A DNA stretch of 64,000 nucleotides from Paenibacillus mangrovi (GCF_022898935.1 NZ_JALIRP010000003.1:310001-374000); one strand, 5' to 3'. Shown: positions 17,918-27,677, numbered from the stretch's first letter. Numbers and translations are program-made. The notes: generated from the sequence alone by a model not told the origin.

Positions 17918-19765
17918 ATGTTAAAAAAACGCCCTATCACAACGTCCTGGATTACGACAAACATGAACGCACTCTTGTTCTGCCTGCTCGGTACATCCCT
18001 GTTTTTATTTGGCATAAGGCATCTGTCCTTCGACTATACACCTGAACAATGGCTGCTGCTCGGCTCTATGTTCGGCGCGTCGCTGATTCTTTACTTCTAC
18101 ACATTTCAGATACCGCCTGACGGCAACAAGCAGTCGATGGATTCAGCGGTATATTTGGCATGTCTCTTTATTTTCGGCACCTCGGAGGCACTGGCACTTC
18201 TGCTTCTGAGCTCGCTGTTGTTTGCACTTATTGAACGGAAAGTCGTATGGTGGAAGCATCTAACCAACTTTTCGATCTATACGATAATGATTTTCGGAGC
18301 TGGAGCGGTTTTTTACGGCCTTAGCGGGCAGCCTGGGCAGCTTCAAAATATGCATTTGTTATCCTATGTAAGTACGCTGATCATATACCTTACCCTGAAC
18401 ATTCTATGTATTAGCCTTTACTACTACATGGCCGACCGGAGCAATATTTACCGCATTATAAAAGGACTTCTTCAGGAATCGGTGCTGGTGTACCTGTGCA
18501 TTCTGATTCTGTCGCTCGTCCTGACGATCCTGATTGTAAACAACGGTATTACCGGACTTATCCTATTCCTGGGAATCAGCATATTCCTGTCCCATCTATT
18601 CAAAAAACTGTTCGACATGTACCAGCAGCTGCAGGAACGGGCCATCCGCGATCAGCGGACAGGTCTTTTCAATCACAGTCATTTTGAAAGTCTTCTCGAA
18701 AAAGAAATCAAATTTGCCCACAGCGAAGGGACTCCCTTGTCCCTGGCCATGATCGACATCGACGATTTCAAGCGTTATAACGACCGTTTCGGGCATTTAC
18801 AGGGAGACAAGCTGCTCGGTTTGCTCGGATCGATTTTGAAAGAAGAGGCCGCCAAGGCCGGCGTGACCGCTTCCCGCTACGGGGGAGAAGAATTTACGCT
18901 GCTGATGCCGGGTTATACGGAGCATGAGGCGCTTGATCTCGTCAACCGACTGCGCAAAAAGGTCAATGATACCCCGTTTGAGGGAGTGGAGATTCTTCCG
19001 CATGCGTGTCTTTCCTTTTCGGCGGGTATATCCGCATACCACATTGATATCCATGATAAGTCGCTTCTCGTCCTGCAGGCAGACCAGGCGCTCTACGATG
19101 CCAAGAAGCAGGGCAAAAACATCGCCTACATCTTCGGAAGCGCCGCTTCGCTCGAACATGAGATCGAAATTGCCCAGGATGTACGGGATATCGAGCAGCT
19201 GCTTAATCTGTTCCTGTACAAGGATATCAATACATTCAAGCATTCAAAACGCGTGTTCCGCTATGCCATGGATATGAGCCTGCTTCTGAACCTCGATGCG
19301 AATACCCGCAGACAGTTTGTGCTCGGAGCCCTGATTCATGATATCGGCAAGATGGAAATCCCTTGGGAAATTCTAAATAAAAAGGACAAGCTGACCCCGG
19401 AGGAATGGGAAATCGTCAAAAAGCATGTGAACTGGGGCAAGGAAATGGCGATGACCAATAATAAATTCAAGGGGCTCGCCCCCTACATCGAACTTCATCA
19501 TGAGCACTTCGACGGTAAAGGGTATCCCCATGGCTTTAAAGGAGCTGAAATTCCACTCCTGTGCCGGATGCTCACCATTATCGACTCCTTCGACGCCATG
19601 ACCTCAGAAAGGCCCTACCAGGCTACCAAATCGGTTGAGGAAGCCGCTCAGGAGCTGCGCCTCTGTTCCGGAACCCAATTTGATCCGGAGCTGACCGAGC
19701 TGTTTATTGCTTACATCGAAGGTAAAACCGTGCTGGAGCCTGCGCAGGCTGAATCCGGCTTATAA
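17918..19765 (+). CDS. Membrane-bound GGDEF and HD-GYP cyclic-di-GMP enzyme
   Basis: A 615-residue protein with about eight N-terminal membrane helices (residues 10-220), a GGDEF domain and a C-terminal HD-GYP domain. The cyclase motif is intact (SRYGGEEF, about residue 320). No RxxD inhibition site precedes it. The phosphodiesterase residues are also intact: HDIGK (about 474) and HHEHFDGKGYP (about 526). It may therefore both make and break cyclic di-GMP, with direction set by an unknown membrane signal. The start at 17918 uses AGGAGA. It sits within the copper region but shares no visible operon with it. Confidence 0.9.
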   Translation: MLKKRPITTSWITTNMNALLFCLLGTSLFLFGIRHLSFDYTPEQWLLLGSMFGASLILYFYTFQIPPDGNKQSMDSAVYLACLFIFGTSEALALLLLSSLLFALIERKVVWWKHLTNFSIYTIMIFGAGAVFYGLSGQPGQLQNMHLLSYVSTLIIYLTLNILCISLYYYMADRSNIYRIIKGLLQESVLVYLCILILSLVLTILIVNNGITGLILFLGISIFLSHLFKKLFDMYQQLQERAIRDQRTGLFNHSHFESLLEKEIKFAHSEGTPLSLAMIDIDDFKRYNDRFGHLQGDKLLGLLGSILKEEAAKAGVTASRYGGEEFTLLMPGYTEHEALDLVNRLRKKVNDTPFEGVEILPHACLSFSAGISAYHIDIHDKSLLVLQADQALYDAKKQGKNIAYIFGSAASLEHEIEIAQDVRDIEQLLNLFLYKDINTFKHSKRVFRYAMDMSLLLNLDANTRRQFVLGALIHDIGKMEIPWEILNKKDKLTPEEWEIVKKHVNWGKEMAMTNNKFKGLAPYIELHHEHFDGKGYPHGFKGAEIPLLCRMLTIIDSFDAMTSERPYQATKSVEEAAQELRLCSGTQFDPELTELFIAYIEGKTVLEPAQAESGL

Positions 19766-19772
19766 ATTCAAA

Positions 19773-19824
19773 GGGGCTGTGCCACCTGCAGAATTTTACT
19801 GCTGTGGACAGCCCCTGTCTATTT
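19773..19824 (+). terminator. Terminator of the GGDEF/HD-GYP gene
   Basis: GGGGCTGTGCCAC pairs with GTGGACAGCCCC and is followed by only a weak TGTCTATTT tract. Confidence 0.55.
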
Positions 19825-19853
19825 GGCTATGAAATACAAAATATCTGTATCAA

Positions 19854-20021
19854 TTATTTATGACCGTTCATTTCATGTGACGTTTGGTGCAGCTCTTTAA
19901 TCATCTGCTGCAGAAACTTGCTTTGCTGACGGCTGATTCCGTGTTGGTTATCCTGGATGAGCAGATGTTGAATATGCTTCTTCAGCATTTCGCTGCGACG
20001 TTCCAATACAGCTTGACTCAT
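19854..20021 (-). CDS. Small helical protein, 55 residues
   Basis: A short gene starting ATG at 20021 with AGGAG 12 bp upstream and ending TAA at 19854. The product starts MSQAVLERRSEMLKKHIQ and reads as two amphipathic helices joined near NQHGIS. Length and helix-turn-helix hairpin shape recall Spo0E-like phosphatases of bacilli, but the acidic residue of the usual SxxxD motif is absent (SKFLQ here), so I do not assign that function. It faces the GGDEF/HD-GYP gene. Confidence 0.6.
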   Translation of the reverse strand: MSQAVLERRSEMLKKHIQHLLIQDNQHGISRQQSKFLQQMIKELHQTSHEMNGHK

Positions 20022-20507
20022 AAAATTAAATCACTCCTGGTATGTTTTTGAACTTTCCGAGAAGTCCTTTATCATTATAAAGCGATATGAAAAATATTGA
20101 AAATGTTCAGAAAATGTCTAAACCTTCCTTGACACAGCTGAGCACCCAGAAGTGAGACGGAATGGATGTCAGCCGGAAGGATACTCCCGATTTCTCCGTT
20201 ATACCACCCAAGTTATCAATACCAACATCCAAAATATTCCTATATGTACTATAAGTAGGCGATAAATCGGTACGCCTGGATGGCACCCCGAGCCATCGTT
20301 TGAAGGCCGAATAGCCCACACGGGTCATTTCCTTCTGCAGGCGGCAGCTATAAAATAATTTTTGGGCAAGGGCAATACAATGTTACTACGTCCTGCGCCT
20401 AACCCTGTGCCTAAGCCGCACACAATAAAGACAACTCAGAGTGTTTGCAAAATTCGATTTGGGCTTTTTTCTGATTACTTGCAAAGCTCCATGTGGAAGG
20501 TGATGGA
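20022..20507. other. Intergenic region of about 480 bp with one doubtful short ORF
   Basis: On the minus strand 20107-20328 stays open for 73 codons and has GAAGGAA directly against its ATG. The translation shows no family I know and its composition is not clearly protein-like, so I leave it uncalled. The right part must hold the ycnJ promoter. I see no CsoR-type operator or riboswitch in it. Confidence 0.4.
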
Positions 20508-22184
20508 TTGAATAAGAAATTACGGATTCTTCCTGCTTGGCTGACGGTAATTCTGATCGGTCTCCTGCTCGTTCCGGGTTTCGCTTCGGCCCATGCCTAC
20601 ATCGTCAAGTCTATGCCGGGGGAAAATGAGATGCTGGCCCAGGCGCCAGCCAAAGTAGTGATTGATTTTAATGAGCCTTTGCAAAAAGCCTTCCATTCGA
20701 TCATCGTCACAGACTCATCAGGTAAAAAGGTAAATCTCAGCGAAAGCCGGATTCCAGAGGGCGAATCCTCCGCGCTCGAAGCTGATTTGCAGCCTGATCT
20801 TCCCCAAGGCGTTTACGCCGTTCAGTGGAAGGCCGTATCGGCTGATGGGCATCCGGTGGAAGGCACCTTTTCGTTTCAGATCGGAGAAGGCGGCGGCAGC
20901 ACCGGCAATGCTGCGCATTCGGTTGTAACCGCGCCCGATTGGCCCGGGACAGATCAGGTCATCATCCGATGGCTGATCTATACCAGTCTTGCATTTCTTG
21001 CGGGAATCTACTTCTTCCAGCTGTACCTGCTTCCTGTAGGCGCTGGAAGCCGCCTAGAATGGTCTGGCAGAAGCACCAGACTGATTTGGATCAACATCGC
21101 CGTGCTTGCGGCAAGCTTTCTGCTCAGTCTGCCGCTGCAGACCGGGATCGATGCCGGCGTCGGCTGGAGAGGCGTGTGGTCCGATCCGTCCCTGCTGCTC
21201 AAAATGCTGCGGATCACCAGCTTCGGCGAGGTGTGGCTGGTGCAGCTTCTGTTGCTGGTAGTGGTCATCGCTCTGGCTGCCGCCGCCCCTAGAATCAAGG
21301 ATCAGGATCAGGCGTACATCACACGGACGGTCACCTTCCTGCTCCTCATGAGCATGCTGCTGGCCAAGTCCTTTACCGGCCATCCCGCCGCTTCCGAGTC
21401 CAAAGCCCTCGCTATTACCATGGACTTTCTCCATCTGGGCGCTGCTTCTCTCTGGCTTGGCTGCCTGCTCGCTTTTGCCGTGCTGCTGCCGAAAGAGGCT
21501 TCCCTGCCGGCAGATACCGAGAACAGGAAAAAGGGCTACTTTGCCGTCATCCGGCGCTTTAGCTTATGGGGAACCGGCTTTGTCGTACTGATTCTGATCA
21601 GCGGCATATACGCCAGTCTGCAGTATGTCCCGACCTGGTATTCGCTTTTCCATACGTCATACGGCAAAGTATTGCTTGCCAAATGCGCGCTTCTGCTCAT
21701 TATGCTGCTGTGTGCTGCCTGGAATATGCTGCGCGGACGGCGGGAACAGCGCTCGCTTGGCGCTGGTGTTTGGCTGGAGCTTACGGCCGGCGTTCTCGCC
21801 CTGATGCTCGCGGCTGCACTGACCAATATGCCTACGGCCATGTCTTCACCTGGACCAGTCCATATGCAGCAGAAGCTGGAGAACCAGAACCTAGTTACGC
21901 TGGATATCACCCCGAATACCACAGGCGTGAACGAATTCGAAGTGAAGGTTCAAGACAGTAAAGGCCAGCCGGTTAAAGGAATCCAGCAGATTAAGCTCAC
22001 CCTGACCTGCCTGGATATGGATATGGGGAAATACGAAATTGTCATGCCTGGCGGCAAAGCGGAAGGCTACAAAGCCGAAGATTTGATCAGCATGGCAGGC
22101 AAATGGAATGTTCATGTGCATGTGCTGACCGACAAGCTTGAAACCTGGGACACGGATATGGTGATTCACGTCGGTAATCATTAA
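20508..22184 (+). CDS. ycnJ: CopC-CopD fusion copper protein (YcnJ-like)
   Basis: About 558 residues. A signal peptide ends at FASA, so the mature protein starts with His in HAYIVKSMPGENE, the N-terminal copper ligand of CopC domains. The CopC domain ends with SADGHPVEGTFSF, a conserved His site. Then come about eight helices of a CopD domain (for example TGHPAAS and LHLGAASLWLG) and a C-terminal extracellular beta-domain with a Met/His-rich DMDMGKYEIVMP. B. subtilis YcnJ acts in copper uptake under limitation. The start is taken as TTG 20508, after AAGGTGATGG; GTG 20493 is an alternative. Confidence 0.88.
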   Translation: MNKKLRILPAWLTVILIGLLLVPGFASAHAYIVKSMPGENEMLAQAPAKVVIDFNEPLQKAFHSIIVTDSSGKKVNLSESRIPEGESSALEADLQPDLPQGVYAVQWKAVSADGHPVEGTFSFQIGEGGGSTGNAAHSVVTAPDWPGTDQVIIRWLIYTSLAFLAGIYFFQLYLLPVGAGSRLEWSGRSTRLIWINIAVLAASFLLSLPLQTGIDAGVGWRGVWSDPSLLLKMLRITSFGEVWLVQLLLLVVVIALAAAAPRIKDQDQAYITRTVTFLLLMSMLLAKSFTGHPAASESKALAITMDFLHLGAASLWLGCLLAFAVLLPKEASLPADTENRKKGYFAVIRRFSLWGTGFVVLILISGIYASLQYVPTWYSLFHTSYGKVLLAKCALLLIMLLCAAWNMLRGRREQRSLGAGVWLELTAGVLALMLAAALTNMPTAMSSPGPVHMQQKLENQNLVTLDITPNTTGVNEFEVKVQDSKGQPVKGIQQIKLTLTCLDMDMGKYEIVMPGGKAEGYKAEDLISMAGKWNVHVHVLTDKLETWDTDMVIHVGNH

Positions 22185-22278
22185 TGCCATATACTTTAAA
22201 TTTTATTAAAAATTTTTATTAACAACATTACTAAAAAAAATCCACAACGATTCGATCTAAAGGAGAGAAAACAACATA

Positions 22279-22968
22279 ATGAAATTATTCAAACGTCTTC
22301 CGTTCATCGCTACCGCTGCGGTAGGTTTGCTTCTATTCTCCGGCGTCGCAAGCGCGCATGTGACCGTCAAGCCTGCCACCTCCCAACCTGGAGCCTGGGA
22401 AACCTATACGATTAAAGTTCCGTCCGAAAAAGAAATCGCGACGACCAAAGTGACGCTAAAGGCTCCGGAAGGTGTTGAACTGATGGAGTATCAGCCGATT
22501 CCGGATTGGAAAGTTACCACCGAAAAGGACAGCGCAGGCAAAATCAGCAGCATCACCTGGAACGCGACCGGAGAGGGAATTCAAGCTGGCGAATTCCAGC
22601 AGTTTAATTTTGTGGCCCATAATCCTGAGAAGGAGACTGACGTAGCCTGGGATGCCTTCCAATACTACAAGGATGGAAGCATCGTAGAATGGACTGGCGA
22701 TGAAGGCTCTGAATCCCCGCACTCTATTACGAAAATTACGACCGTTTCGGGCCAGCCAGCTGAGTCATCCGGGCACAGCCATGACAGCACCAGTGCGGAT
22801 CACAAGGACCATCAACCGGACAGCGCAGGCAGCACCGCGACCGCTCCGGCAGCGGGGGACAACTCGTCCACCAATGGCACACAAACGGCTACGCTTGTGA
22901 TTTCCATTACCGCTCTGGTCCTTTCGATCATCTCATTATTCGCCGCCTTTACGAAGAAAAAACGCTAA
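22279..22968 (+). CDS. ycnI: YcnI-like DUF1775 copper-binding protein
   Basis: A 229-residue cell-surface protein. The signal peptide ends at GVASA, leaving a mature N-terminal His (HVTVKPATSQPGAWETY), the copper ligand of the YcnI domain. The domain is followed by a His/Asp/Ser-rich linker (HSHDSTSADHKDHQ), probably extra metal binding, and a C-terminal membrane helix ending in basic residues. It follows ycnJ by about 95 bp and starts after AAAGGAG. The pair is a conserved copper-acquisition unit in bacilli. Confidence 0.9.
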   Translation: MKLFKRLPFIATAAVGLLLFSGVASAHVTVKPATSQPGAWETYTIKVPSEKEIATTKVTLKAPEGVELMEYQPIPDWKVTTEKDSAGKISSITWNATGEGIQAGEFQQFNFVAHNPEKETDVAWDAFQYYKDGSIVEWTGDEGSESPHSITKITTVSGQPAESSGHSHDSTSADHKDHQPDSAGSTATAPAAGDNSSTNGTQTATLVISITALVLSIISLFAAFTKKKR

Positions 22969-22994
22969 TATTCAATTATATTTCTTGTGTGTTC

Positions 22995-23024
22995 AGCCCG
23001 TGCCGTGAAAGGCGCGGGCTTTTT
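22995..23024 (+). terminator. Terminator of ycnJ-ycnI
   Basis: AGCCCGTGCC pairs with GGCGCGGGCT (one mismatch) and is followed by TTTTTCTTG. Confidence 0.85.
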
Positions 23025-23171
23025 CTTGTCCATACATCATGGACAAAAAATACACATTCGGGTGACAAATCAAGCATGATGACTTGAGCCCGGCCATATA
23101 TTTTAAAGATGCATGTATCGTCCAAGGCGCAAGTAGCCAGGGCGTCATTACTTACGAAAGGAGGTCAACGA

Positions 23172-23900
23172 ATGATCGAATTTCGCGGAGTGTACAAAGC
23201 TTTCGGCAGCTTTCAGGTTCTCCAAAACATTCATCTCCGGATCGAAGAAGGCGAGGTTGTCGTCATTATTGGTCCCTCCGGCTCTGGAAAAAGCACCCTG
23301 CTCCGCTGTATCAACCGCCTCGAAACGATATCCTCCGGGGAGCTGATCGTCAATGATACGCCGCTTCATAACAAGAAAGTTGATATCAACCGTTTCCGGC
23401 GCGATATCGGGATCGTATTCCAGCATTTCAATCTGTATCCGCATAAAAAAGTGATCGACAATATCACGCTCGCCCCTATCAAGGTACTCGGGCTGTCCAA
23501 GGAGGAAGCGGAAGAGCGCGCCCTCTCCTATTTGACCCGGGTCGGCATTGCAGACAAAGCGCAAAGCTATCCTTCACAGCTGTCGGGAGGCCAGCAGCAG
23601 CGGGTGGCTATCGCCCGGGGACTCGCCATGAGGCCGAAAATCATGCTGTTTGACGAACCCACCTCCGCTCTTGACCCGGAGATGATCGGCGAAGTGCTTG
23701 ATGTCATGCGTTCTCTTGCCCATGAGGGAATGACGATGGTCATCGTGACGCATGAAATGGGATTTGCCCGGGAGGCCGCGGACCGGATCGTCTTCATGGA
23801 CAACGGCCAGATCGTCGAGGAAGCGCCAGCTTCCACCTTCTTCAAGGAACCGCGCGAGGAGCGCGCCCGCTTGTTTTTAAGCCGCCTGATCCACCATTAA
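23172..23900 (+). CDS. glnQ: Glutamine-type amino acid ABC transporter ATPase
   Basis: A 242-residue polar-amino-acid ABC ATPase with Walker [10 protein letters not shown]-loop [12 protein letters not shown], signature LSGGQQQR, Walker [15 protein letters not shown] and H-loop [14 protein letters not shown], all typical of the GlnQ/HisP group. The frame opens at 23109, but AAAGGAGG sits 7 bp ahead of ATG 23172. It is the first gene of a Q-H-M-P operon matching the B. subtilis glnQHMP order. Confidence 0.92.
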   Translation: MIEFRGVYKAFGSFQVLQNIHLRIEEGEVVVIIGPSGSGKSTLLRCINRLETISSGELIVNDTPLHNKKVDINRFRRDIGIVFQHFNLYPHKKVIDNITLAPIKVLGLSKEEAEERALSYLTRVGIADKAQSYPSQLSGGQQQRVAIARGLAMRPKIMLFDEPTSALDPEMIGEVLDVMRSLAHEGMTMVIVTHEMGFAREAADRIVFMDNGQIVEEAPASTFFKEPREERARLFLSRLIHH

Positions 23901-23941
23901 TGCGGCCCTCATCAAACATATGAAAAGGGGTAGAAAAAGAG

Positions 23942-24751
23942 ATGAACCGAAAAACCTGGTTAACGGCTTTAATGATCATCATGACGGTCTGCCTGGTTCT
24001 AACCGGATGCGGAAGTAAAAAGGAATCTGGCGCCAAAGGCGGCACACTTGAAGCGATCAAGGCACGCGGCAAAATCATCGCCGGCGTAAAGTATGACACG
24101 AAGCTGTTTGGCCTGAAGGACCCTGCCACAGGCAAAGTAGAAGGTTTCGACATCGATATCGCCAAGGCGCTCGCCAAGAAAATTTTCGGTGATGAAAACA
24201 AGGTTGAACTCAAAGAAGTGACCTCTAAAACCCGGATTCCGCTGCTGCAAAACGGGGATATTGACCTGATTATTGCTACGATGACCATTACGGAGGAACG
24301 CAAGCAGCAGGTCGATTTCAGCGACATTTATTTTAAAGCCGGCCAATCGCTGCTCGTCAAAAAGGGCAGCCCGATCCAGGGCCTGCAGGACCTGAAAAAG
24401 GGCATTAAAGTACTGACCGTGAAAGGCTCGACCTCGGCAAAAAACATACGGGAAAAAGCACCGGACGCGACCGTGCTGGAATTCGAAAACTATCAGGATG
24501 CTTTTACCGCGCTCAAAGCGGGACAGGGGGAAGTGCTTACGACGGATAATGCCATTTTGCTCGGTATGCAAAAGCAGGATTCGAATTACGTCCTTGTAGG
24601 CGGCAATTTCACCGATGAGCCTTATGGCATTGCTGTTAAAAAAGGAGATACGGAATTCGTACAAACGGTCAACGACCTGCTGAAGGAGATGAAATCCAGC
24701 GGCGAATACGACAAGCTGTATGAACACTGGATGGGTGTGAAGCCGGAGTAA
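23942..24751 (+). CDS. glnH: Glutamine-type ABC substrate-binding lipoprotein
   Basis: A 269-residue lipoprotein (lipobox LVLTGCGS) of the SBP_bac_3 family. It shows the usual GFDIDIAKALAKKI and DLIIATMTITEERKQQVDFSDIYFKAGQ segments. The arginine before the ATMTIT-type motif needed to bind the amino-acid carboxylate is not in the commonest place, but the family call is secure. It delivers an amino acid, probably glutamine or glutamate, to the permeases encoded next. Ligand identity is inferred from operon order only. Confidence 0.88.
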   Translation: MNRKTWLTALMIIMTVCLVLTGCGSKKESGAKGGTLEAIKARGKIIAGVKYDTKLFGLKDPATGKVEGFDIDIAKALAKKIFGDENKVELKEVTSKTRIPLLQNGDIDLIIATMTITEERKQQVDFSDIYFKAGQSLLVKKGSPIQGLQDLKKGIKVLTVKGSTSAKNIREKAPDATVLEFENYQDAFTALKAGQGEVLTTDNAILLGMQKQDSNYVLVGGNFTDEPYGIAVKKGDTEFVQTVNDLLKEMKSSGEYDKLYEHWMGVKPE

Positions 24752-24838
24752 CTCCGTACTCGCTTCATCAAGGGAGGGAACGTCTCTCTCCCCTGATACC
24801 TTCCTTAGAATCATACTTCAGGAAAGGAGACCGGCCGC

Positions 24839-25504
24839 ATGACAGGCAAATTCGACGTCCATGTTCTTATCAATCATTGGGACCGCTTTCTGGAAGGATT
24901 TATCCATACGGTCGAATCCAGCATCATTGCTCTGATCGGCAGCTTTATACTCGGTACCTTGATCGCCATCATGCACATCTCGCCGTATAAGCCGCTGAAC
25001 TGGCTGGGAACGGTCTATGTGGAGTTTATCCGCAACATTCCGCTGCTGCTCGTCGTGTTCTTCTTTTTTCTCGGCCTTCCGTCGCTCGGCATTCCGCTTG
25101 ATGGCTTCACCTCAGGCACGCTTGGCCTCATGGTGTATACGGCTGCCTTCATTGCCGAATGCATCCGGGCTGGTATCCAGACCGTCCCTTCCGGACAGAC
25201 GGAGGCGGCGCGTGCCACAGGATTAACGTATGTGCAGACCATGCTGCATATCGTGCTTCCCCAAGCCATTAAAATCGTGCTGCCTTCCATCAGCAACCAG
25301 TTCATCAATCTGGTCAAAAACTCTTCGATTCTTGCCGTCGTGGCCGGCCTGGACCTAATGTATTACGCGGATCTGATCAGCGCGGACACCTTCCTACCAC
25401 TTACCGTCTATACTTTCGTTGCCCTTTTCTATCTCGTGCTTACGCTTCCGCTCAGCATGGGGGTCCATTATATGGAGCGTCGGTTCAGTTCAGCGGATCA
25501 CTAA
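24839..25504 (+). CDS. glnM: Amino acid ABC transporter permease (GlnM-like)
   Basis: A 221-residue HisM/GlnP-type permease with about five helices and the conserved loop AIRAGIQTVPSGQTEAARATGL-like segment (ECIRAGIQTVPSGQTEAARA), followed by MLHIVLPQAIKIVLPS. An AAAGGAG site supports ATG 24839. It pairs with the next permease to form a heterodimeric channel. Confidence 0.9.
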   Translation: MTGKFDVHVLINHWDRFLEGFIHTVESSIIALIGSFILGTLIAIMHISPYKPLNWLGTVYVEFIRNIPLLLVVFFFFLGLPSLGIPLDGFTSGTLGLMVYTAAFIAECIRAGIQTVPSGQTEAARATGLTYVQTMLHIVLPQAIKIVLPSISNQFINLVKNSSILAVVAGLDLMYYADLISADTFLPLTVYTFVALFYLVLTLPLSMGVHYMERRFSSADH

Positions 25505-25537
25505 TTTCCTAAAATAACTGTGGAAGGAGGCAGCCGC

Positions 25538-26188
25538 ATGGATTTTGCAGGAGCATACTCCTGGCCGAATCTCTCCTTTATCCTGCAGGGATTCGGCGTT
25601 ACCCTGATTGTCGCGGCCCTCTCGATCGTGCTCAGCTTCGTGCTCGGGACCATTTTGGGTATCCTTCGTTATACACGTATCCCCTTCCTGGCCCGGCTGC
25701 TGGCCGTCATTATCGATCTCATCCGGAATCTGCCCCTGCTGCTCATCATTTATTTTATTTATATTGCACTTCCACAGATCGGAATTAAGTTGACACCATT
25801 CTGGTCGGCCATCGCTGGCTTGACGCTGTTCGAAGGCGCCATGATATCCGAGATCGTTCGCGGCGGCCTTGCTTCGGTAGACAGGGGGCAGATCGAAGCC
25901 GCCCGCTCCTCCGGGCTCGGCTACATCCAGACTATGCGCTATATCATTCTGCCGCAGGCTCTGCGCCGGATGATGCCGCCGCTGGTCAGCCAATTCATCT
26001 CGCTGCTGAAGGACACTTCCCTGGCAATCGTCATCTCGCTGCCAGAGATCATGCACAATGTGCAAATTTTGCAAGGCCACAGCCTGAATTACGTCATTCC
26101 TGCCTTGCTTATGGCCGCACTGCTATTTTTTGCGGTCAACTATACCTTGTCGGTTATTGCGCGGAAACTGGAAGCACGAAGGGTGTAA
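25538..26188 (+). CDS. glnP: Amino acid ABC transporter permease (GlnP-like)
   Basis: A 216-residue partner permease. The family loop is seen as EIVRGGLASVDRGQIEAARS followed by RYIILPQALRRMMPP. ATG 25538 is preferred over the in-frame start at 25520 because GGAAGGAGG then has normal spacing. It is the last gene of the glnQHMP-like operon and a terminator follows. Confidence 0.9.
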   Translation: MDFAGAYSWPNLSFILQGFGVTLIVAALSIVLSFVLGTILGILRYTRIPFLARLLAVIIDLIRNLPLLLIIYFIYIALPQIGIKLTPFWSAIAGLTLFEGAMISEIVRGGLASVDRGQIEAARSSGLGYIQTMRYIILPQALRRMMPPLVSQFISLLKDTSLAIVISLPEIMHNVQILQGHSLNYVIPALLMAALLFFAVNYTLSVIARKLEARRV

Positions 26189-26244
26189 TCCTTCGGCTCC
26201 ACCGTGCAGCAGCAAGCCCCTAGAAATATTATGAATACAGCCGT

Positions 26245-26286
26245 AAGGTGTAGCTCCGTGTCCATGGTTCATGAGCTGCACCTTTT
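26245..26286 (+). terminator. Terminator of the glutamine-type transporter operon
   Basis: AAGGTGTAGCTC pairs with GAGCTGCACCTT and runs into TTTT. Confidence 0.65.
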
Positions 26287-26394
26287 GAAGTTTCAACGCG
26301 TAGAATTTATTCTCTAGTGGCCTATTTCAAACAAAGGAAAAGCCATAGTAAAAGACGAAGCTGTATATTCAACCCACACCGAAGGAGGAGACCG

Positions 26395-27624
26395 ATGACT
26401 TTTATGAACCGTCTCGAAAAATATGCGGAGTTGGCTGTCAAAATTGCAGTCAACATCCAGCCCGGCCAATCGCTCTGGATCAACGCACCCATTCATACGC
26501 CCGAATTTATTCGTATGATTTCCAAAGAAGCTTATAAGGCCGGGGCCAAGCTGGTACATATCGAATGGCAGGATGAAGTCAGCACGCAGATCAAATACCA
26601 TTTCGCGCCGGATGAGGTCTTTGAGGAATATCCAGCGTGGAGAGCGCAAGCCTTGCAGCAGTTTTCGGAAGAGGGCGGAGCGTTCCTGTTCATCGATTCG
26701 AGCAATCCCGAGCTGCTGAAAGGAGTGGATCCGAAACGGATCTCCGCCCAATCCAAGGCCGCTGGAACCGCGCTCGTCAAATGGAGAGAATATATGAGCG
26801 CAAACAAGGTGACCTGGTCCATCATCGGGGTACCTTCAGAGGGCTGGGCCAAACTGGTCTTTCCTGACCTGGATAAGGATGCGGCCATCGATGCCCTCTG
26901 GGATGCGATCTTCAAAGCGGTCCGTGTTGATTGCGAGGATCCGGTACAAGCCTGGAAGGAACATAATGCCACCCTTCACGACAAAAGAGCCTGTCTGAAC
27001 CGCAAGCAGTACAAGAAGCTTCGTTACCTTGCTCCGGGAACCGACCTGACGATTGAGCTTCCGGAGCATCATATCTGGAACGGCGGTACCGCACTCAACG
27101 AAGCCAAAAATCAATTCAACCCGAACGTACCGACAGAGGAAGTATTTACTTCTCCCCGCAGAGAGGGTACCCATGGCGTAGTTCGGAGCTCCAAGCCTCT
27201 CAGCTACCAGGGCAACCTGATCGAAAACTTCAGCTTGACCTTTGAACATGGGAAGGTTGTCGATTTCGAAGCGGTGACAGGTTATGAATCACTGAAGGCC
27301 ATGCTGAACATGGATGAAGGCGCCCGTTATTTGGGAGAAGTCGCACTTGTGCCCCATCACTCTCCGATTTCAGAATCGAATCTGATTTTCTTTAATACGC
27401 TCTATGATGAGAATGCCTCCAATCACCTGGCTCTAGGCGACGCATTCCCAACCTGTGTTGAAGGCGGGTTATCCATGTCGCGGGAGGAACTGGATCAGGC
27501 CGGACTGAATCACAGCCTCATTCACGTTGATTTCATGATCGGCTCAGCAGAAATGGACATCGACGGAATCACGGAAGACGGTCAGGTTGAACCGGTGTTC
27601 CGGAACGGAAATTGGGCTTTTTAA
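26395..27624 (+). CDS. M29-family aminopeptidase (AmpS-like)
   Basis: A 409-residue metallo-aminopeptidase of the thermophilic M29 family. Typical segments are NIQPGQSLWINAPIHTPEF at the N-terminus, PNVPTEEVFTSPRREGTHG carrying a metal-binding Glu, EVALVPHHSPISESNLIFF, YDENASNHLALG and HVDFMIGS with the His and Asp ligands. It releases N-terminal residues from peptides using two metal ions, in the cytoplasm. ATG 26395 follows GAAGGAGG; the upstream extension to 26317 is not credible. It may use peptides or amino acids supplied near the preceding transporter, but it has its own transcription unit. Confidence 0.92.
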   Translation: MTFMNRLEKYAELAVKIAVNIQPGQSLWINAPIHTPEFIRMISKEAYKAGAKLVHIEWQDEVSTQIKYHFAPDEVFEEYPAWRAQALQQFSEEGGAFLFIDSSNPELLKGVDPKRISAQSKAAGTALVKWREYMSANKVTWSIIGVPSEGWAKLVFPDLDKDAAIDALWDAIFKAVRVDCEDPVQAWKEHNATLHDKRACLNRKQYKKLRYLAPGTDLTIELPEHHIWNGGTALNEAKNQFNPNVPTEEVFTSPRREGTHGVVRSSKPLSYQGNLIENFSLTFEHGKVVDFEAVTGYESLKAMLNMDEGARYLGEVALVPHHSPISESNLIFFNTLYDENASNHLALGDAFPTCVEGGLSMSREELDQAGLNHSLIHVDFMIGSAEMDIDGITEDGQVEPVFRNGNWAF

Positions 27625-27642
27625 AAAGAACTCCTGAACTAA

Positions 27643-27677
27643 AAAATCCACCGGCCTTTAAGGCCTGGTGGATTTTC
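27643..27677. terminator. Bidirectional terminator between the aminopeptidase and the sugar-transport operon
   Basis: AAAATCCACCGGCC pairs with GGCCTGGTGGATTTT, with an A-run on the left and a T-run on the right. It can serve both convergent genes. Confidence 0.8.

Noticed and set aside
20107..20328. Minus-strand 73-codon frame
   Set aside because: Its start has no well-spaced ribosome site, and the product has no recognisable family; recorded as doubtful within the gap entry rather than as a gene.
23999..24814. Minus-strand frame of 271 codons opposite the glnH-like gene
   Set aside because: Antisense to a secure lipoprotein gene with its own signal peptide and ribosome site; no independent support.
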